DNA from: Pseudonocardia ammonioxydans
Lineage (GTDB): Bacteria; Actinomycetota; Actinomycetes; Mycobacteriales; Pseudonocardiaceae
Assembly (NCBI RefSeq): GCF_900115005.1
Contig: NZ_FOUY01000020.1
Location: 62,001 to 126,000, forward strand
Reading direction: 5' to 3'
DNA length: 64,000 bases
Part shown: piece after piece, positions 1 to 7,792 of the stretch
How positions within the stretch are numbered: position 1 is the first letter of the stretch
How the letters are laid out: each line of letters opens with the position of its first letter
Notes under the pieces: generated by a model
The model's input: the letters and a program-made list of their open reading frames with translations, nothing else
Database searches by the model: none
Told to the model about the DNA's origin: nothing
Translations under genes and position numbers: made by a program

Positions 1-148
1 ACCGCGCGGATCCCCCCACCTCGGCGGCCTTCTCCACCAGCACGACGCGCAGACCGCGCTGGAGCGCCCGGACAGCCGCCGTGAGCCCTGCCATGCCACC
101 CCCGATCACGAGGATGTCGACGTCGTCCGGGGCGTGCGCAGAGCTCAC
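1..148 (-). CDS. FAD-dependent oxidoreductase, N-terminal fragment
   Basis: Only the first 49 codons lie in the window; the rest runs off the left edge. The N-terminus shows a Rossmann dinucleotide-binding start: a hydrophobic strand (DVDILVIGG) followed by GGGMAG (GxGxxG) and, about 20 residues later, an acidic residue closing the second strand (VVLVEKAAEVGG). This layout is typical of fumarate-reductase/ketosteroid-dehydrogenase-like flavoproteins, but the substrate cannot be inferred from the fragment. The GTG start at 148 is chosen because AGGAGG lies 5 nt upstream. It may belong to an operon to the left of the window. Confidence 0.75.
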   Translation of the reverse strand, partial: MSSAHAPDDVDILVIGGGMAGLTAAVRALQRGLRVVLVEKAAEVGGSAR

Positions 149-225
149 GAGTCCTCCTGCTGCTTGACCGACTAAACTGAAATTACTTCAATTCAGGATT
201 GTCGCCAGCGCGGCTCCGGTCAAGA

Positions 226-408
226 GTGACGTCACGCCACCGGCCTCCGGGCACGCCCCGTCGGCTCCAGCGGGCGGCCGAGCCGTTGTCGCCGGAGCTG
301 ACCGCCGAGCTGCAGGAGGCCGCCGACCGCTATGTCGGCTACGGCGTGCTGCGCAGCCCGGTCGACGTCGCTGCGGCCATCGAGGACCTCGGAGCCCCGG
401 CACCCTGA
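226..408 (+). CDS. possible small hypothetical protein
   Basis: A 60-residue reading frame from GTG 226 to a TGA at 408. A TTG start at 199 is also open. The second half (SPELTAELQEAADRYVGYG onward) looks like a real amphipathic helical sequence and ends in an acidic segment. There is no convincing ribosome binding site and I recognise no family. It lies between the divergent flavoprotein and the frameshifted NUDIX gene and could be a remnant. It is reported because codon use is natural and the stretch is otherwise unexplained. Confidence 0.3.
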   Translation: MTSRHRPPGTPRRLQRAAEPLSPELTAELQEAADRYVGYGVLRSPVDVAAAIEDLGAPAP

Positions 409-417
409 GCCACTCCG

Positions 418-860
418 TCAGCTCGGGTGCCCCGGCAGGAGGCTCATGGCGACGTCGATGATGTCGGCACGGGGCTCGAGGCGGGGCACCTCGGCGATCG
501 GTACCCACCGTGCGAAGTCGGTCGTGCCACCCACCTCGGTGGTACCCAGCTCCCCGCCCGTGATGGTGGCCGCGAGGACGAAGCGCTGGGAACGCCACGG
601 ACGACGATCACCGGTGCGTGGAGCGGTGACGTGGTGCTCGGCCAGGACCTGCCCCACCTCCACCCGGTAGCCGGTCTCCTCCCACACCTCCCGGACGACC
701 GCGGCCCCGATGGACTCGTCGAACTGACCCCGCCTCCCGGCATGGTCCAGCACGGATCGGCGTGTGCACTCCCGTTGAACCAGGTCAGCAGGATCTGGCC
801 GTCGTCGGTCGTCAGCAGTCCGTAGGCCGCGAGCCGGATGTCGTACTCGGTGAAGTGCAC
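418..860 (-). pseudogene. NUDIX hydrolase, broken by a 1-nt frameshift
   Basis: The reading frame from GTG 860 gives a normal NUDIX start (VHFTEYDIRLAAYGLLTTDD, then LLTWF and WTMPGGGV). It then loses register inside the NUDIX box near 737-741. The next frame carries the rest: FDESIGAAVVREVWEETGY, i.e. the E-x7-REVWEETG core, through to the stop at 418. Exactly one base is missing between the Val and Phe codons; restoring it gives a canonical G-x5-E-x7-REUxEExGU box. A -10-like TAGCGT six bases before the GTG suggests a leaderless transcript. Either a recent pseudogene or a sequencing error. Confidence 0.75.
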
Positions 861-883
861 GGACCGACGCTACCGCTCGATGA

Positions 884-2050
884 TCACCGGTCCTGGACGG
901 TCTGCCGGTCCCGGACCGCGGCGAGGAGCACCAGCGCGGCGACCGGCGCGACGGCCGTGGCGGCGAACCCCGCCGCACCGACATCGGTGTAGAGCGGGAC
1001 CCAGATCAGCGGCGCCAGCGCCCCGCCGAAGAACTGGAACGCCAGCGCCAGCGACGCCGCGCCGGCGCGGTTGCCGTCCGTGCTGGTCGCGGCGATCGCG
1101 TTCACGGTGGTCCGCAGGCCGGTGACGGCGACCCCGACCGCGGCGATCCCCAGGCCGAGCAAGGCGACCGAGGGCCCCAGTGCCGCGACCAGCAGCCCGG
1201 CGGCGAGCAGCAGGTTCATCAGCACCCCGGTGCGCCGCGGGCCGAACGCGTCCAGCCGCCGTCCCAGCAGCGGCGCCGCGAGCAGCCCCGCGACGCCGAA
1301 CGCGGCCGCGAGCAGACCGCGCTGCCACGGGCCCAGCCCGAAGTCGTCCTCCGCCCGCAGGATCGCCAGCACCGTGAGCCCGACCGCGGCGAGGTAGCAG
1401 AGGAACGACAATCCGCAGGCCAGGGCCAGGTCCCGGTTCAGCAGCGCCCGCACCGGGGGCGGGCCGGTCGGGCGCGGGCCGGCCGTCATCGTCGGTGGCA
1501 GCACGGCCAGCACGACCGCCACCAGTGCCGGGAAGGCGAATGCGAGCCGCCAGTCCAGCGCCGCCGCCGGGCCGGAGACCAGCGGGCTCGCCGCCTGCCC
1601 AGCCGCCTGCATCCCCGCGAACAGGCCCAGCGCGCGCCCGAGCCCGGCCCGCGGGACGAGATCGGTGATCGCGGCGACCAGCAGGGGGGTGGTGAACGCG
1701 TTCGTGACGCCCTGCAGCGCGCGGGCCGCGAGGAACCACCCGATCGTCGGCGCGAGCACGCAGCACGCGCAGGCCACGACGAACGCCACCAGCGAGACCT
1801 GCATGGTCCGTGCCCGGCCCCAGCGCTCGGCGAGCGTGCCCGACACCAGCATCACCGCGGCGAACGGCAGCATGTAGGTGGTCACGGCGGCGGCCGCAAC
1901 CTCCGGCGTGCTCCGCAGGCCGGTCGCCACCTCGTGCACCATCGGCGTGACCATGGTGCTGGCGTACGGACCGAGGAAACCTCCGACGTAGAGCGGCCAC
2001 GCCCGGACACCCGGGCGTGGCCGCGTGCCGGCGGTCGCCTGCTCAGACAT
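884..2050 (-). CDS. MFS transporter
   Basis: A 388-residue protein with about 12 hydrophobic segments. The cytoplasmic loop after helix 2 (GTLAERWGRAR) is the usual MFS motif A position, and a matching RRLDAFGPRR loop lies in the second half. The ATG at 2050 overlaps the end of the upstream gene by 8 bp, so it is probably translated as the last gene of the sulfonate-type ABC operon. Its position suggests uptake or efflux of the same organosulfur compound or of its desulfonated product. That is inference; the sequence does not reveal the substrate. Confidence 0.85.
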   Translation of the reverse strand: MSEQATAGTRPRPGVRAWPLYVGGFLGPYASTMVTPMVHEVATGLRSTPEVAAAAVTTYMLPFAAVMLVSGTLAERWGRARTMQVSLVAFVVACACCVLAPTIGWFLAARALQGVTNAFTTPLLVAAITDLVPRAGLGRALGLFAGMQAAGQAASPLVSGPAAALDWRLAFAFPALVAVVLAVLPPTMTAGPRPTGPPPVRALLNRDLALACGLSFLCYLAAVGLTVLAILRAEDDFGLGPWQRGLLAAAFGVAGLLAAPLLGRRLDAFGPRRTGVLMNLLLAAGLLVAALGPSVALLGLGIAAVGVAVTGLRTTVNAIAATSTDGNRAGAASLALAFQFFGGALAPLIWVPLYTDVGAAGFAATAVAPVAALVLLAAVRDRQTVQDR

Positions 2051-2945
2051 TCACCAGGTTCTGCACCAGCGCATCGAACTTCTTGTCGTCCTCGATCAGT
2101 CCCCAGGACACCATCCAGTCATAGGTGCGCTGGAACTGCGCCTCCGGGTACGGCGCCGGGTCGACGTAGCGCAGCCGGCCCAGCGGGATCTCGTGCGGCT
2201 CGACGGTGCCGAGCTCCGCCGGGATCTCCGCGGTGATGTGGTGCAGGTACGGCCGCGGGTCCTCGTTGATCTTCGCGACGGCCCGGACGACGGCCCGGTT
2301 GATCCGCGCGTAGGTGTCCTCGTCGACCTGCGGGCTCGCGATCTCGGCGCCGACGTAGAACGCCTCGGCGAGGATCTTGTAGCCCTGCTTCTCGGCGAGG
2401 GTGATCCACGGCTCCATCAGCGCGGCGGCCTCCACGGTACCGTCGCGCAGCGCCTCGAACCGGACCTGCGGGCCGCCGTAGTGCGCGACCTGGATCTCCT
2501 CGCGGGGCAGGAAGCCCTCCAGGGTCTGCAACGCGACGTAGTGCGAGCCGTGGTGGAAGTTGACCGCCACGGTCAGCCCGGCGAGGTCCTGCGGGTGGGT
2601 CGCCGGGTGGTCGCCCCGGACCATGATCGCCTGACCGTTCACGGCCGCCCGCTTGGAGACGACCCGGCCGCCGACCGTGGTGTCCTGGGCGCGGCGGACC
2701 TGACCCCACTCGCACGCCCGGTACAGCGAGGCCTCGCCGCTCTCGAAGTGCGACTTGGTCTGCCCGAACGCGCTGAGCAGCTGGTGGTCCTCCAGCGGGG
2801 AGACGCCGGCGTCGGCGTAGGCCTTGGTGACGAACTCGACGTCGACGCCCTCGTCGGCGAAGTAGCCCTCGTCCTGGGCGACGAGCTGGGGCAGGGAGAA
2901 CACCAGGGAGAGCAGCTCCATGGTGACCTTCGGACGCTCGGTCAT
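2043..2945 (-). CDS. cytosolic periplasmic-binding-fold protein with CEWG motif (possible desulfinase/lyase)
   Basis: A 300-residue protein of the SsuA/TauA/ThiY-like fold without signal peptide or lipobox, so it should stay in the cytoplasm. Known cytosolic members of this fold include the desulfinase DszB and phthalate-type decarboxylases, which are enzymes. It shares with the product of 5919-6785 a Cys in YRACEWG (near residue 80), a His in HHGSHYVALQTLEG, an R-hydrophobic-EAL segment and an ALMEPW motif. The ATG at 2945 follows AAGGA by 10 nt. It sits 28 bp after the ATPase of a sulfonate-type importer. I infer a cleavage step on the imported compound; a soluble receptor role is the alternative. 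Confidence 0.6.
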   Translation of the reverse strand: MTERPKVTMELLSLVFSLPQLVAQDEGYFADEGVDVEFVTKAYADAGVSPLEDHQLLSAFGQTKSHFESGEASLYRACEWGQVRRAQDTTVGGRVVSKRAAVNGQAIMVRGDHPATHPQDLAGLTVAVNFHHGSHYVALQTLEGFLPREEIQVAHYGGPQVRFEALRDGTVEAAALMEPWITLAEKQGYKILAEAFYVGAEIASPQVDEDTYARINRAVVRAVAKINEDPRPYLHHITAEIPAELGTVEPHEIPLGRLRYVDPAPYPEAQFQRTYDWMVSWGLIEDDKKFDALVQNLVNV

Positions 2946-2973
2946 GTCGGTGGTCCTTCCGGTGGGTGCCGGC

Positions 2974-3705
2974 TCAGGCGAGCGCGGCGACGATGCGGGT
3001 GTGCAGGTCGAACAGGTACGGGTCCTCGGCCGAGCGGGGCCGCTCCCGCTCGATCCGGTGCTCGGCGGCGACCCGGGCCGGGCTGCCGGCCAGGACGAGC
3101 ACGCGGTCGGCGAGCAGCGCCGCCTCCAGGGGGTTGTGGGTGACGAGCAGACCGGTGCGCGGACGGCTCATCCACAGCTCCTGCAGCAGCAGCCGCAGCT
3201 TGCGGGCAGTGAGCTCGTCGAGGGCGCTGAACGGCTCGTCGAGCAGCACGAGATCCGGCTCGACGGCGAACGCCCGGGCCACCGCGACCCGCTGGCGCTG
3301 CCCGCCGGAGAGCACGCTCGGGTAGGAGCCCGCGTAGCGGGTGAGCCCGACCGCCTCGAGCACGGTGTCGGCGGCGTCCGGGTCGAGCCCGGCCGCCTCC
3401 AGGGCCAGCACGACGTTCTGCCGAACCGGCAGCCAGTCCAGCAGCCGGGGCTGCTGGAACACGACACCCAGGCGGGGCCGTCCGATCTCGACGGTGCCGC
3501 GGTCGGGTGTGCTCAGTCCGGCGACGATGTGCAGCAGGGTGGTCTTGCCGGTCCCGGACGCGCCGACCAGCGCGACCAGCTCCCCCTCGTCCACGGTGAG
3601 GGAGAAGCCGTCCAGCACGGTCTGCGGGGCGCCGGTACGGGCGTCGACGAAGGTCTTGCCGACCCCGTCGAGCCGGATCGCGGTGGTGGTGGCGAGCTCG
3701 CTCAC
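2974..3705 (-). CDS. ABC transporter ATPase, sulfonate/nitrate/taurine type
   Basis: A 243-residue ATP-binding subunit of a CUT/SsuB-like importer. Walker A is GASGTGKTT, the Q-loop lies in FQQPRLLDW, the signature is LSGGQRQR, Walker B with catalytic Glu is LVLLDEPFSALD, and the H-loop is LVTHNPLEA. It energises the permease encoded just upstream, whose stop overlaps this GTG start (GTGA at 3702-3705), so translation is coupled. It is the third gene of an operon that begins with the lipoprotein at 5731. Confidence 0.92.
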   Translation of the reverse strand: MSELATTTAIRLDGVGKTFVDARTGAPQTVLDGFSLTVDEGELVALVGASGTGKTTLLHIVAGLSTPDRGTVEIGRPRLGVVFQQPRLLDWLPVRQNVVLALEAAGLDPDAADTVLEAVGLTRYAGSYPSVLSGGQRQRVAVARAFAVEPDLVLLDEPFSALDELTARKLRLLLQELWMSRPRTGLLVTHNPLEAALLADRVLVLAGSPARVAAEHRIERERPRSAEDPYLFDLHTRIVAALA

Positions 3706-4718
3706 ACGATCACCGCCTTCCGCCAGCGGCCTGCGCGGCGTTCGAGTCCCTGCAGGACGCCGTACTCCAGCACCGCCATGACGACGGCGAACAGCAGCGT
3801 CCAGGCCAGCACCGCGGCGACGTTCTGCTCGGCGAAGGCGTTGTTGAGCTGGTAGCCCACGCCGGAGGACATCCCGAAGACCTCCACGAGCACGATCACC
3901 TTCCAGCCGAGCGAGAGGCCGAGCCGTGCGCCAGCGAACAGCGACGGCGCCAGCGCGGGCAGCCAGAGCCGGCGCAGCCGGGTGGTCCGGGAGAACCGGT
4001 AGACGTGTGCCATCTCCAGCAGGTCCGGGTCGACCGACCGCACGCCCTGGTAGATCGTCAGCGCCAGGGCCGGCGCCGACGACAGCGCGACCGCGATGAC
4101 CGGGTTGGCCAGCCCGACGCCGAACCAGATGACGCACAGCAACGCCCACACCAGGCCGGGGATGGTCAGTCCGAGCAACACCGCCGGCTCCCCGAACCGT
4201 CGGACGAACTCGTTGCGCCCCATCGCGATCCCGGCAGCGACGGCGACGACGAAGGCCAGCGCGAAACCGAGTGCGACCCGCAGCACGGTGATGCCCAGAT
4301 GCTGGGCGAACGAGCCGTCGACGACGATCCCGACGAGCTCGCCCGCGACGTCCCCGACGCCCGGGACCAGCACCGAGTCCACCAGGACGGCCATGAGCTG
4401 CCAGGCCGCCGCGGCGAGGACGACGAACAGCGCGGCCGGGCCCACGGCCCGCAGCAGGCGGCGGCGCCGCGGCGTCGGGACCGTGGCGTCGGTCGCTGCA
4501 CCTGCCCCGGCGCCGGTCGCCCCGGTCCCGGGCGCATCGGTAGCGGTCGATCCGGCAGCAGTCGATCCGGCAGCAGTCGATCCGGCAGCAGTCGGTCCGG
4601 CAGCGGTCGGTCCGATGGCGGTCGATCCGGCAGCGGTCGATCCGGCAGCGGTCGATCCGGCAGCGGTCGATTCGGTAGCGGTCGATTCGGTAGCGGTTCG
4701 TCCGGTGCCGGTGCTCAT
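3702..4718 (-). CDS. ABC transporter permease with repeat-rich N-terminal tail
   Basis: A 338-residue inner-membrane permease of the SsuC/TauC family, with six hydrophobic segments and the ABC-docking EAA-like loop (LLEMAHVYRFSRTTRLRRL). The ATG at 4718 overlaps the binding-protein stop by 4 bp. The first ~65 residues are unusual: a Ser/Thr/Ala/Gly run of five-residue repeats (STAAG/STATE) encoded by a 15-bp tandem array. SsuC proteins normally start close to the first helix, so this tail is an added disordered cytoplasmic extension whose length may vary between strains. Confidence 0.9.
   Translation of the reverse strand: MSTGTGRTATESTATESTAAGSTAAGSTAAGSTAIGPTAAGPTAAGSTAAGSTAAGSTATDAPGTGATGAGAGAATDATVPTPRRRRLLRAVGPAALFVVLAAAAWQLMAVLVDSVLVPGVGDVAGELVGIVVDGSFAQHLGITVLRVALGFALAFVVAVAAGIAMGRNEFVRRFGEPAVLLGLTIPGLVWALLCVIWFGVGLANPVIAVALSSAPALALTIYQGVRSVDPDLLEMAHVYRFSRTTRLRRLWLPALAPSLFAGARLGLSLGWKVIVLVEVFGMSSGVGYQLNNAFAEQNVAAVLAWTLLFAVVMAVLEYGVLQGLERRAGRWRKAVIV
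4546..4710 (-). repeat. 15-bp in-frame tandem repeat array (11 units)
   Basis: Eleven consecutive 15-bp units of the form GTCGATCCGGCAGC(A/G) on the plus strand, starting at 4546, 4561, 4576 and so on. The left units are identical and the right ones diverge (GTCGATTCGGTAGCG, GTTCGTCCGGTGCCG). The unit length keeps the frame and encodes the pentapeptide repeats at the permease N-terminus. Such arrays grow and shrink by slippage. Confidence 0.9.
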
Positions 4719-5731
4719 GCCGCCCCCAGCTCGGTCCACGGCTGCTGCGCGGGCACGGCCTTCACCAGGCCCACCTGCTGGGCGATCTCGACCTGGCGCG
4801 CGAGGTTCGTGAACGCCGTCGCGCCCCATTCGACCGGGTAGACGTCGCGCAGCCGCTCGGGCAGCAGCGCGATCGCCGCGCGTTCCTCGGCCGGGATGCC
4901 GTAGGCCTCGTGCAGCTCCGCGAGGACCGCGGGGCGCTCCCGGATCAGCTCGTGCACGCGCAGCCGCACGCCGGCGACCGCACGGGCGGCGGCCGGGTCA
5001 CCGTCGAGGAACTCCCGCAGCGCCCCCTGACCGTTGAGGATCAGCGAGTTCGGGTCCTCCCCGGTGCCCTGTGCCCACAGCTCGCCGACGGTGGCGATCT
5101 GCCGGGCACCGCGCCCGACCAGCCGGGTCGCGTTGGGCTCGATGGTGACGATGGCATCGACGTCACCGCGGTCGAACAGGGCCAGCCCCGCCAGCACGGC
5201 ACCCGGGAACAGCTCGTACTCGGCGTTCAGGTCGGTGCCGTTCACGGCGGCGGCCAGCTGGGTCGACCGGAACGCGTCGCTGTTGTTCGGCGGGATCGCG
5301 ATCCGCTTGCCGCGCAGGTCGGCCGGGGTGCGGTAGGGGCTGTTCTCCGGCACCAGCCAGCGGACGTGGTTGTTGAGGTTCGGCGAGAACAGCACGACGT
5401 CGGACCCGGCCTCGCCGGCGACGACCGCCCCGAGCGGACCGAAGCTGGCCGCGTCGAGCGCACCGGAGAGCAGCTTGTTCTGCACGTCGCCGGGGCCGGT
5501 GCCCGCGACGTAGGAGAAGTCGAGGTCGGTGAGCAGGCCGTTCTGCTCGGCGATCGGGCGGATCACCGAGCTGGCGGTGCCGCCGCCGGAGTCCTCGACC
5601 CGGGCGCTCACCCGCCCGCCCGGTCCGCCACCGCAGGCGGCGAGCAGCGGGGCGGTGGCCAGGCCGGCGGCGCCGAACAGGGCGGCGCGCAGGAGCGTGC
5701 GCCGGTCGGTGGTCAGGGGGCGTGCGGGCAT
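4715..5731 (-). CDS. ABC transporter substrate-binding lipoprotein, sulfonate/aliphatic type
   Basis: A 338-residue binding protein. The N-terminus has Arg-Arg (DRRTLLRAALFG), a hydrophobic helix and a lipobox LLAAC with Cys near residue 33, consistent with Tat or Sec export and lipid anchoring. The mature part resembles SsuA/NrtA-type proteins (PADLRGKRIAIPP, DVDAIVTIEPNA). It is the first gene of the importer operon 5731 to 884 and follows the leader peptide at 5842-5922 by 110 bp. The ligand is probably a sulfonate or related organosulfur anion, judged from context rather than from binding residues. Confidence 0.88.
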   Translation of the reverse strand: MPARPLTTDRRTLLRAALFGAAGLATAPLLAACGGGPGGRVSARVEDSGGGTASSVIRPIAEQNGLLTDLDFSYVAGTGPGDVQNKLLSGALDAASFGPLGAVVAGEAGSDVVLFSPNLNNHVRWLVPENSPYRTPADLRGKRIAIPPNNSDAFRSTQLAAAVNGTDLNAEYELFPGAVLAGLALFDRGDVDAIVTIEPNATRLVGRGARQIATVGELWAQGTGEDPNSLILNGQGALREFLDGDPAAARAVAGVRLRVHELIRERPAVLAELHEAYGIPAEERAAIALLPERLRDVYPVEWGATAFTNLARQVEIAQQVGLVKAVPAQQPWTELGAA

Positions 5732-5841
5732 ACGGGTACTCCGTGGAGGTGTGCGGGTCCGCGGCAGGGCGCGGCGAGGCGACCGGTCGCGCGCGGCGCG
5801 GCCGGTACCGGAGGAGGTCGTGCGAGGTGTCGGAAGGGGCG

Positions 5842-5922
5842 TCAGCAGCCCGGACAGGTCCCGCCGTTGACGTGGCAGTGGTCGATGTGCCGGCGTCGGG
5901 TCAGCACGCGGGCGCCGCTCAC
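5842..5922 (-). CDS. putative cysteine-responsive leader peptide (26 aa)
   Basis: A 26-codon ORF whose core is LTRRRHIDHCHV and which ends in CPGC, with three Cys codons in the last eleven. The RRH(V/I)D core followed by terminal Cys is the pattern of the short actinobacterial leader peptides found before sulfur-assimilation genes; cysteine-codon uORFs in mycobacteria are known to act by attenuation. Its GTG overlaps the TGA of the upstream gene (GTGA at 5919-5922), so it is probably read by ribosomes leaving that gene. The 110 bp to the next start are very GC-rich and contain the palindrome CCGGTACCGG, so they could form attenuator structures. Confidence 0.72.
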   Translation of the reverse strand: MSGARVLTRRRHIDHCHVNGGTCPGC

Positions 5923-6785
5923 CGCAGCGCCTTCAGCGTCTCGTAGCCGGAGCGGCCATCGGTGAGCCGCCAGGAGCGCATCCAGGCGTAGGTCTCGGTG
6001 AACCGCCGCTCGGTGAACGGCACGATGTGGGTGTACCGGTGGTAGTCCCGGCGCAGGTCGGCCGGGTCGAGCCGGTCCCCGGCCTCCGCGGCGATCAGCG
6101 GGGCCCAGCGGTCCCGGTCGGCGTTGATCAGGTCGACGGCCCGGTCGACGGCGGCCCGGTAGGCCTCCTGCTCCGCTGCCGTGAGGTCCGGGCTGATCAC
6201 CTGGGAGCCGCGGTAGCTGTAGGTGCCGAGCACGTGGGCGCCGCGGGCCAGTGCCGCGCTGAGGAACGGCTCCATCAGCATCGTGGCGCGGGAGTCCCCG
6301 GCCAGCAGGGCGTCCAGCCGGTCGGCCGGCGGGCCGCCGTGCACCAGGGTGATCCGCTGCCGGGGGACGGTGCCCTCGAGCAGGTGCAGCGCCGTGTAGT
6401 GCGAGCCGGTGTACTCGTTGATCGCGACCGGGACGTCGGCCAGGTCGTGCGGCTCGTTGAGCCCGCCGTCCAGGCTGACCAGGGCCTGGGCGACGACGGC
6501 GGCACGCAGGTGCCCGATCCGGCCGCCGCGGGCACCGCGCTCCAGGCGGTCGATGCCGCCCCACTCGCAGACGTTGTAGACGTCGGCGTGCGCAGCGGCG
6601 AACTGCGACTCCTTGTGCCGGGCAGCGGGATTGCGCCGGGTGTCGGCGGCCGGGTCGGCCGGTGTCCCGAAGCGCACGGTGAGCCCGGCCTCGGCGAACA
6701 GACCCTCGCGGACCGCGACCAGCTCGGGCAGGTCGAACACGACATGGTTCGGCGACACCACGATCTCGTCGCGTCCGGCGCCCAT
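5919..6785 (-). CDS. cytosolic periplasmic-binding-fold protein with CEWG motif (paralogue)
   Basis: A 288-residue protein related to the product of 2043-2945. Both keep Cys-Glu-Trp-Gly (here YNVCEWGGIDRL), a GSHY-x-AL-x2-LEG segment, PRQRI plus HGGPPADRLDALL, and MLMEP. There is no export signal. The ATG at 6785 is preceded by GGAGGT at good spacing; an upstream ATG at 6830 lacks one. The invariant Cys and His would suit a catalytic role like that of desulfinases of this fold, though they do not fall at the DszB positions. It is the first gene of its transcription unit and its stop overlaps the leader peptide, placing it ahead of the importer. Confidence 0.6.
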   Translation of the reverse strand: MGAGRDEIVVSPNHVVFDLPELVAVREGLFAEAGLTVRFGTPADPAADTRRNPAARHKESQFAAAHADVYNVCEWGGIDRLERGARGGRIGHLRAAVVAQALVSLDGGLNEPHDLADVPVAINEYTGSHYTALHLLEGTVPRQRITLVHGGPPADRLDALLAGDSRATMLMEPFLSAALARGAHVLGTYSYRGSQVISPDLTAAEQEAYRAAVDRAVDLINADRDRWAPLIAAEAGDRLDPADLRRDYHRYTHIVPFTERRFTETYAWMRSWRLTDGRSGYETLKALR

Positions 6786-6874
6786 CGTCCGACCTCCCTC
6801 CCCCGATCCGGTGATCTCGGGCGATCTCACCGTAAGGAGCCGGGACCATGCCCGTCAACAGGTGATTTGCAGGA

Positions 6875-6893
6875 TGCGGGACACATTCCCGCA
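6875..6893. promoter_or_regulatory. inverted repeat, candidate IclR-family operator
   Basis: A perfect 6-bp inverted repeat, TGCGGG-N7-CCCGCA, in the 154-bp gap between the IclR gene (ends at 6940) and the start at 6785. A second short repeat, GGAC-AGGT-GTCC, lies at 6907-6918. Both fall where an operator for the next gene would be expected. Assignment to the adjacent IclR protein is inference from position only. Confidence 0.4.
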
Positions 6894-6939
6894 GTGCGCA
6901 ATGTACGGACAGGTGTCCATTTCCGCGGCGGTGGCCGGG

Positions 6940-7728
6940 TCAGAACTCGCCGAAGGCCATGGACACCGGGAGCCCCTCGAGAGCGTCGGCGGCCGACCGG
7001 ACCTGCGCACCGATCTCGTCCAGTGCGGAGTCGGGCAACCGGCTGACCGGGCCCTGGATCTCGACGGCCATCCGCACCAGGTCCCCGGCTCCCAGCACGG
7101 GTGCGGCGATCGCCCGCAGTGCCTCGTCGTGCGGGTCGTCCAGCACGGTGTAGCCGCGGAACTGGCCGGCCATCAGGTCGACCTGCGCCGCCCAGGTCTC
7201 CGGCCCACCGGAGCGGGCCAGCACCTCGGCGGCCCGGTCGACCGGATCGGCGCCGAACGCGACGATCGCGCAGCCGATCGCCGACTCCAGCAGCGGGACC
7301 CGGTCACCCGGACGCCCGGTGTAGCGCAACGACCGGGTGGAGGGCACCGAGAGCACGATGAGGACGTCGTCACCGCGACGCATGCCGATGCTGGCCGTCT
7401 CGCCGGTGCGGTCGGCGAGCTCCTTGAGCACGTCGGCGGCCTCGGGCACGCCCGAGGCACCGAGCGACTTGCGGGCCAGCCGCAGCAGCAACGGGCCGGG
7501 CAGGAACCGCTCGGAGGTGGCGTCCCGGCACAGCAGGTCGCCCGACACCAGGGTGTGCGCCAGCCGGTGCACAGTGGACACGGTCATCCCGGTGATCTTG
7601 GCGATCTCGGTGGTCGTGAGCCCCTCGTCGCTGTCCACGACGATGCCGAGCACCGCCGCCGCCCGGGCGACCGACTGGATCTCCGAGCCGCGGGCGGGAG
7701 CGCCGGGCTCACGTGCGCGGCCGGTCAC
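6940..7728 (-). CDS. IclR family transcriptional regulator
   Basis: A 262-residue regulator. The N-terminal winged helix-turn-helix (SVARAAAVLGIVV, TTTEIAKITGMTVSTVHRL) covers about residues 20-75. The C-terminal effector domain carries IclR features such as RTGETASIGMRRGDDV, LHTLYT-like SLRYTGRPGDRVPLLESAIG and a late RGY segment. The GTG at 7728 gives the usual family length. It lies between two sulfonate-type transporter operons, all on the same strand, and is the obvious local regulator. The ligand is unknown. Confidence 0.9.
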   Translation of the reverse strand: MTGRAREPGAPARGSEIQSVARAAAVLGIVVDSDEGLTTTEIAKITGMTVSTVHRLAHTLVSGDLLCRDATSERFLPGPLLLRLARKSLGASGVPEAADVLKELADRTGETASIGMRRGDDVLIVLSVPSTRSLRYTGRPGDRVPLLESAIGCAIVAFGADPVDRAAEVLARSGGPETWAAQVDLMAGQFRGYTVLDDPHDEALRAIAAPVLGAGDLVRMAVEIQGPVSRLPDSALDEIGAQVRSAADALEGLPVSMAFGEF

Positions 7729-7792
7729 CAGCGGTCCTCGTGCACCGATCTCGACACCGGCCCACCGTAGTCCGACCCGGTGACGAGCCGGT

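Noticed and set aside
4546..4710. Could the 15-bp repeats be a CRISPR array?
   Set aside because: Units are directly adjacent without unique spacers, keep a coding frame and have no cas genes nearby.
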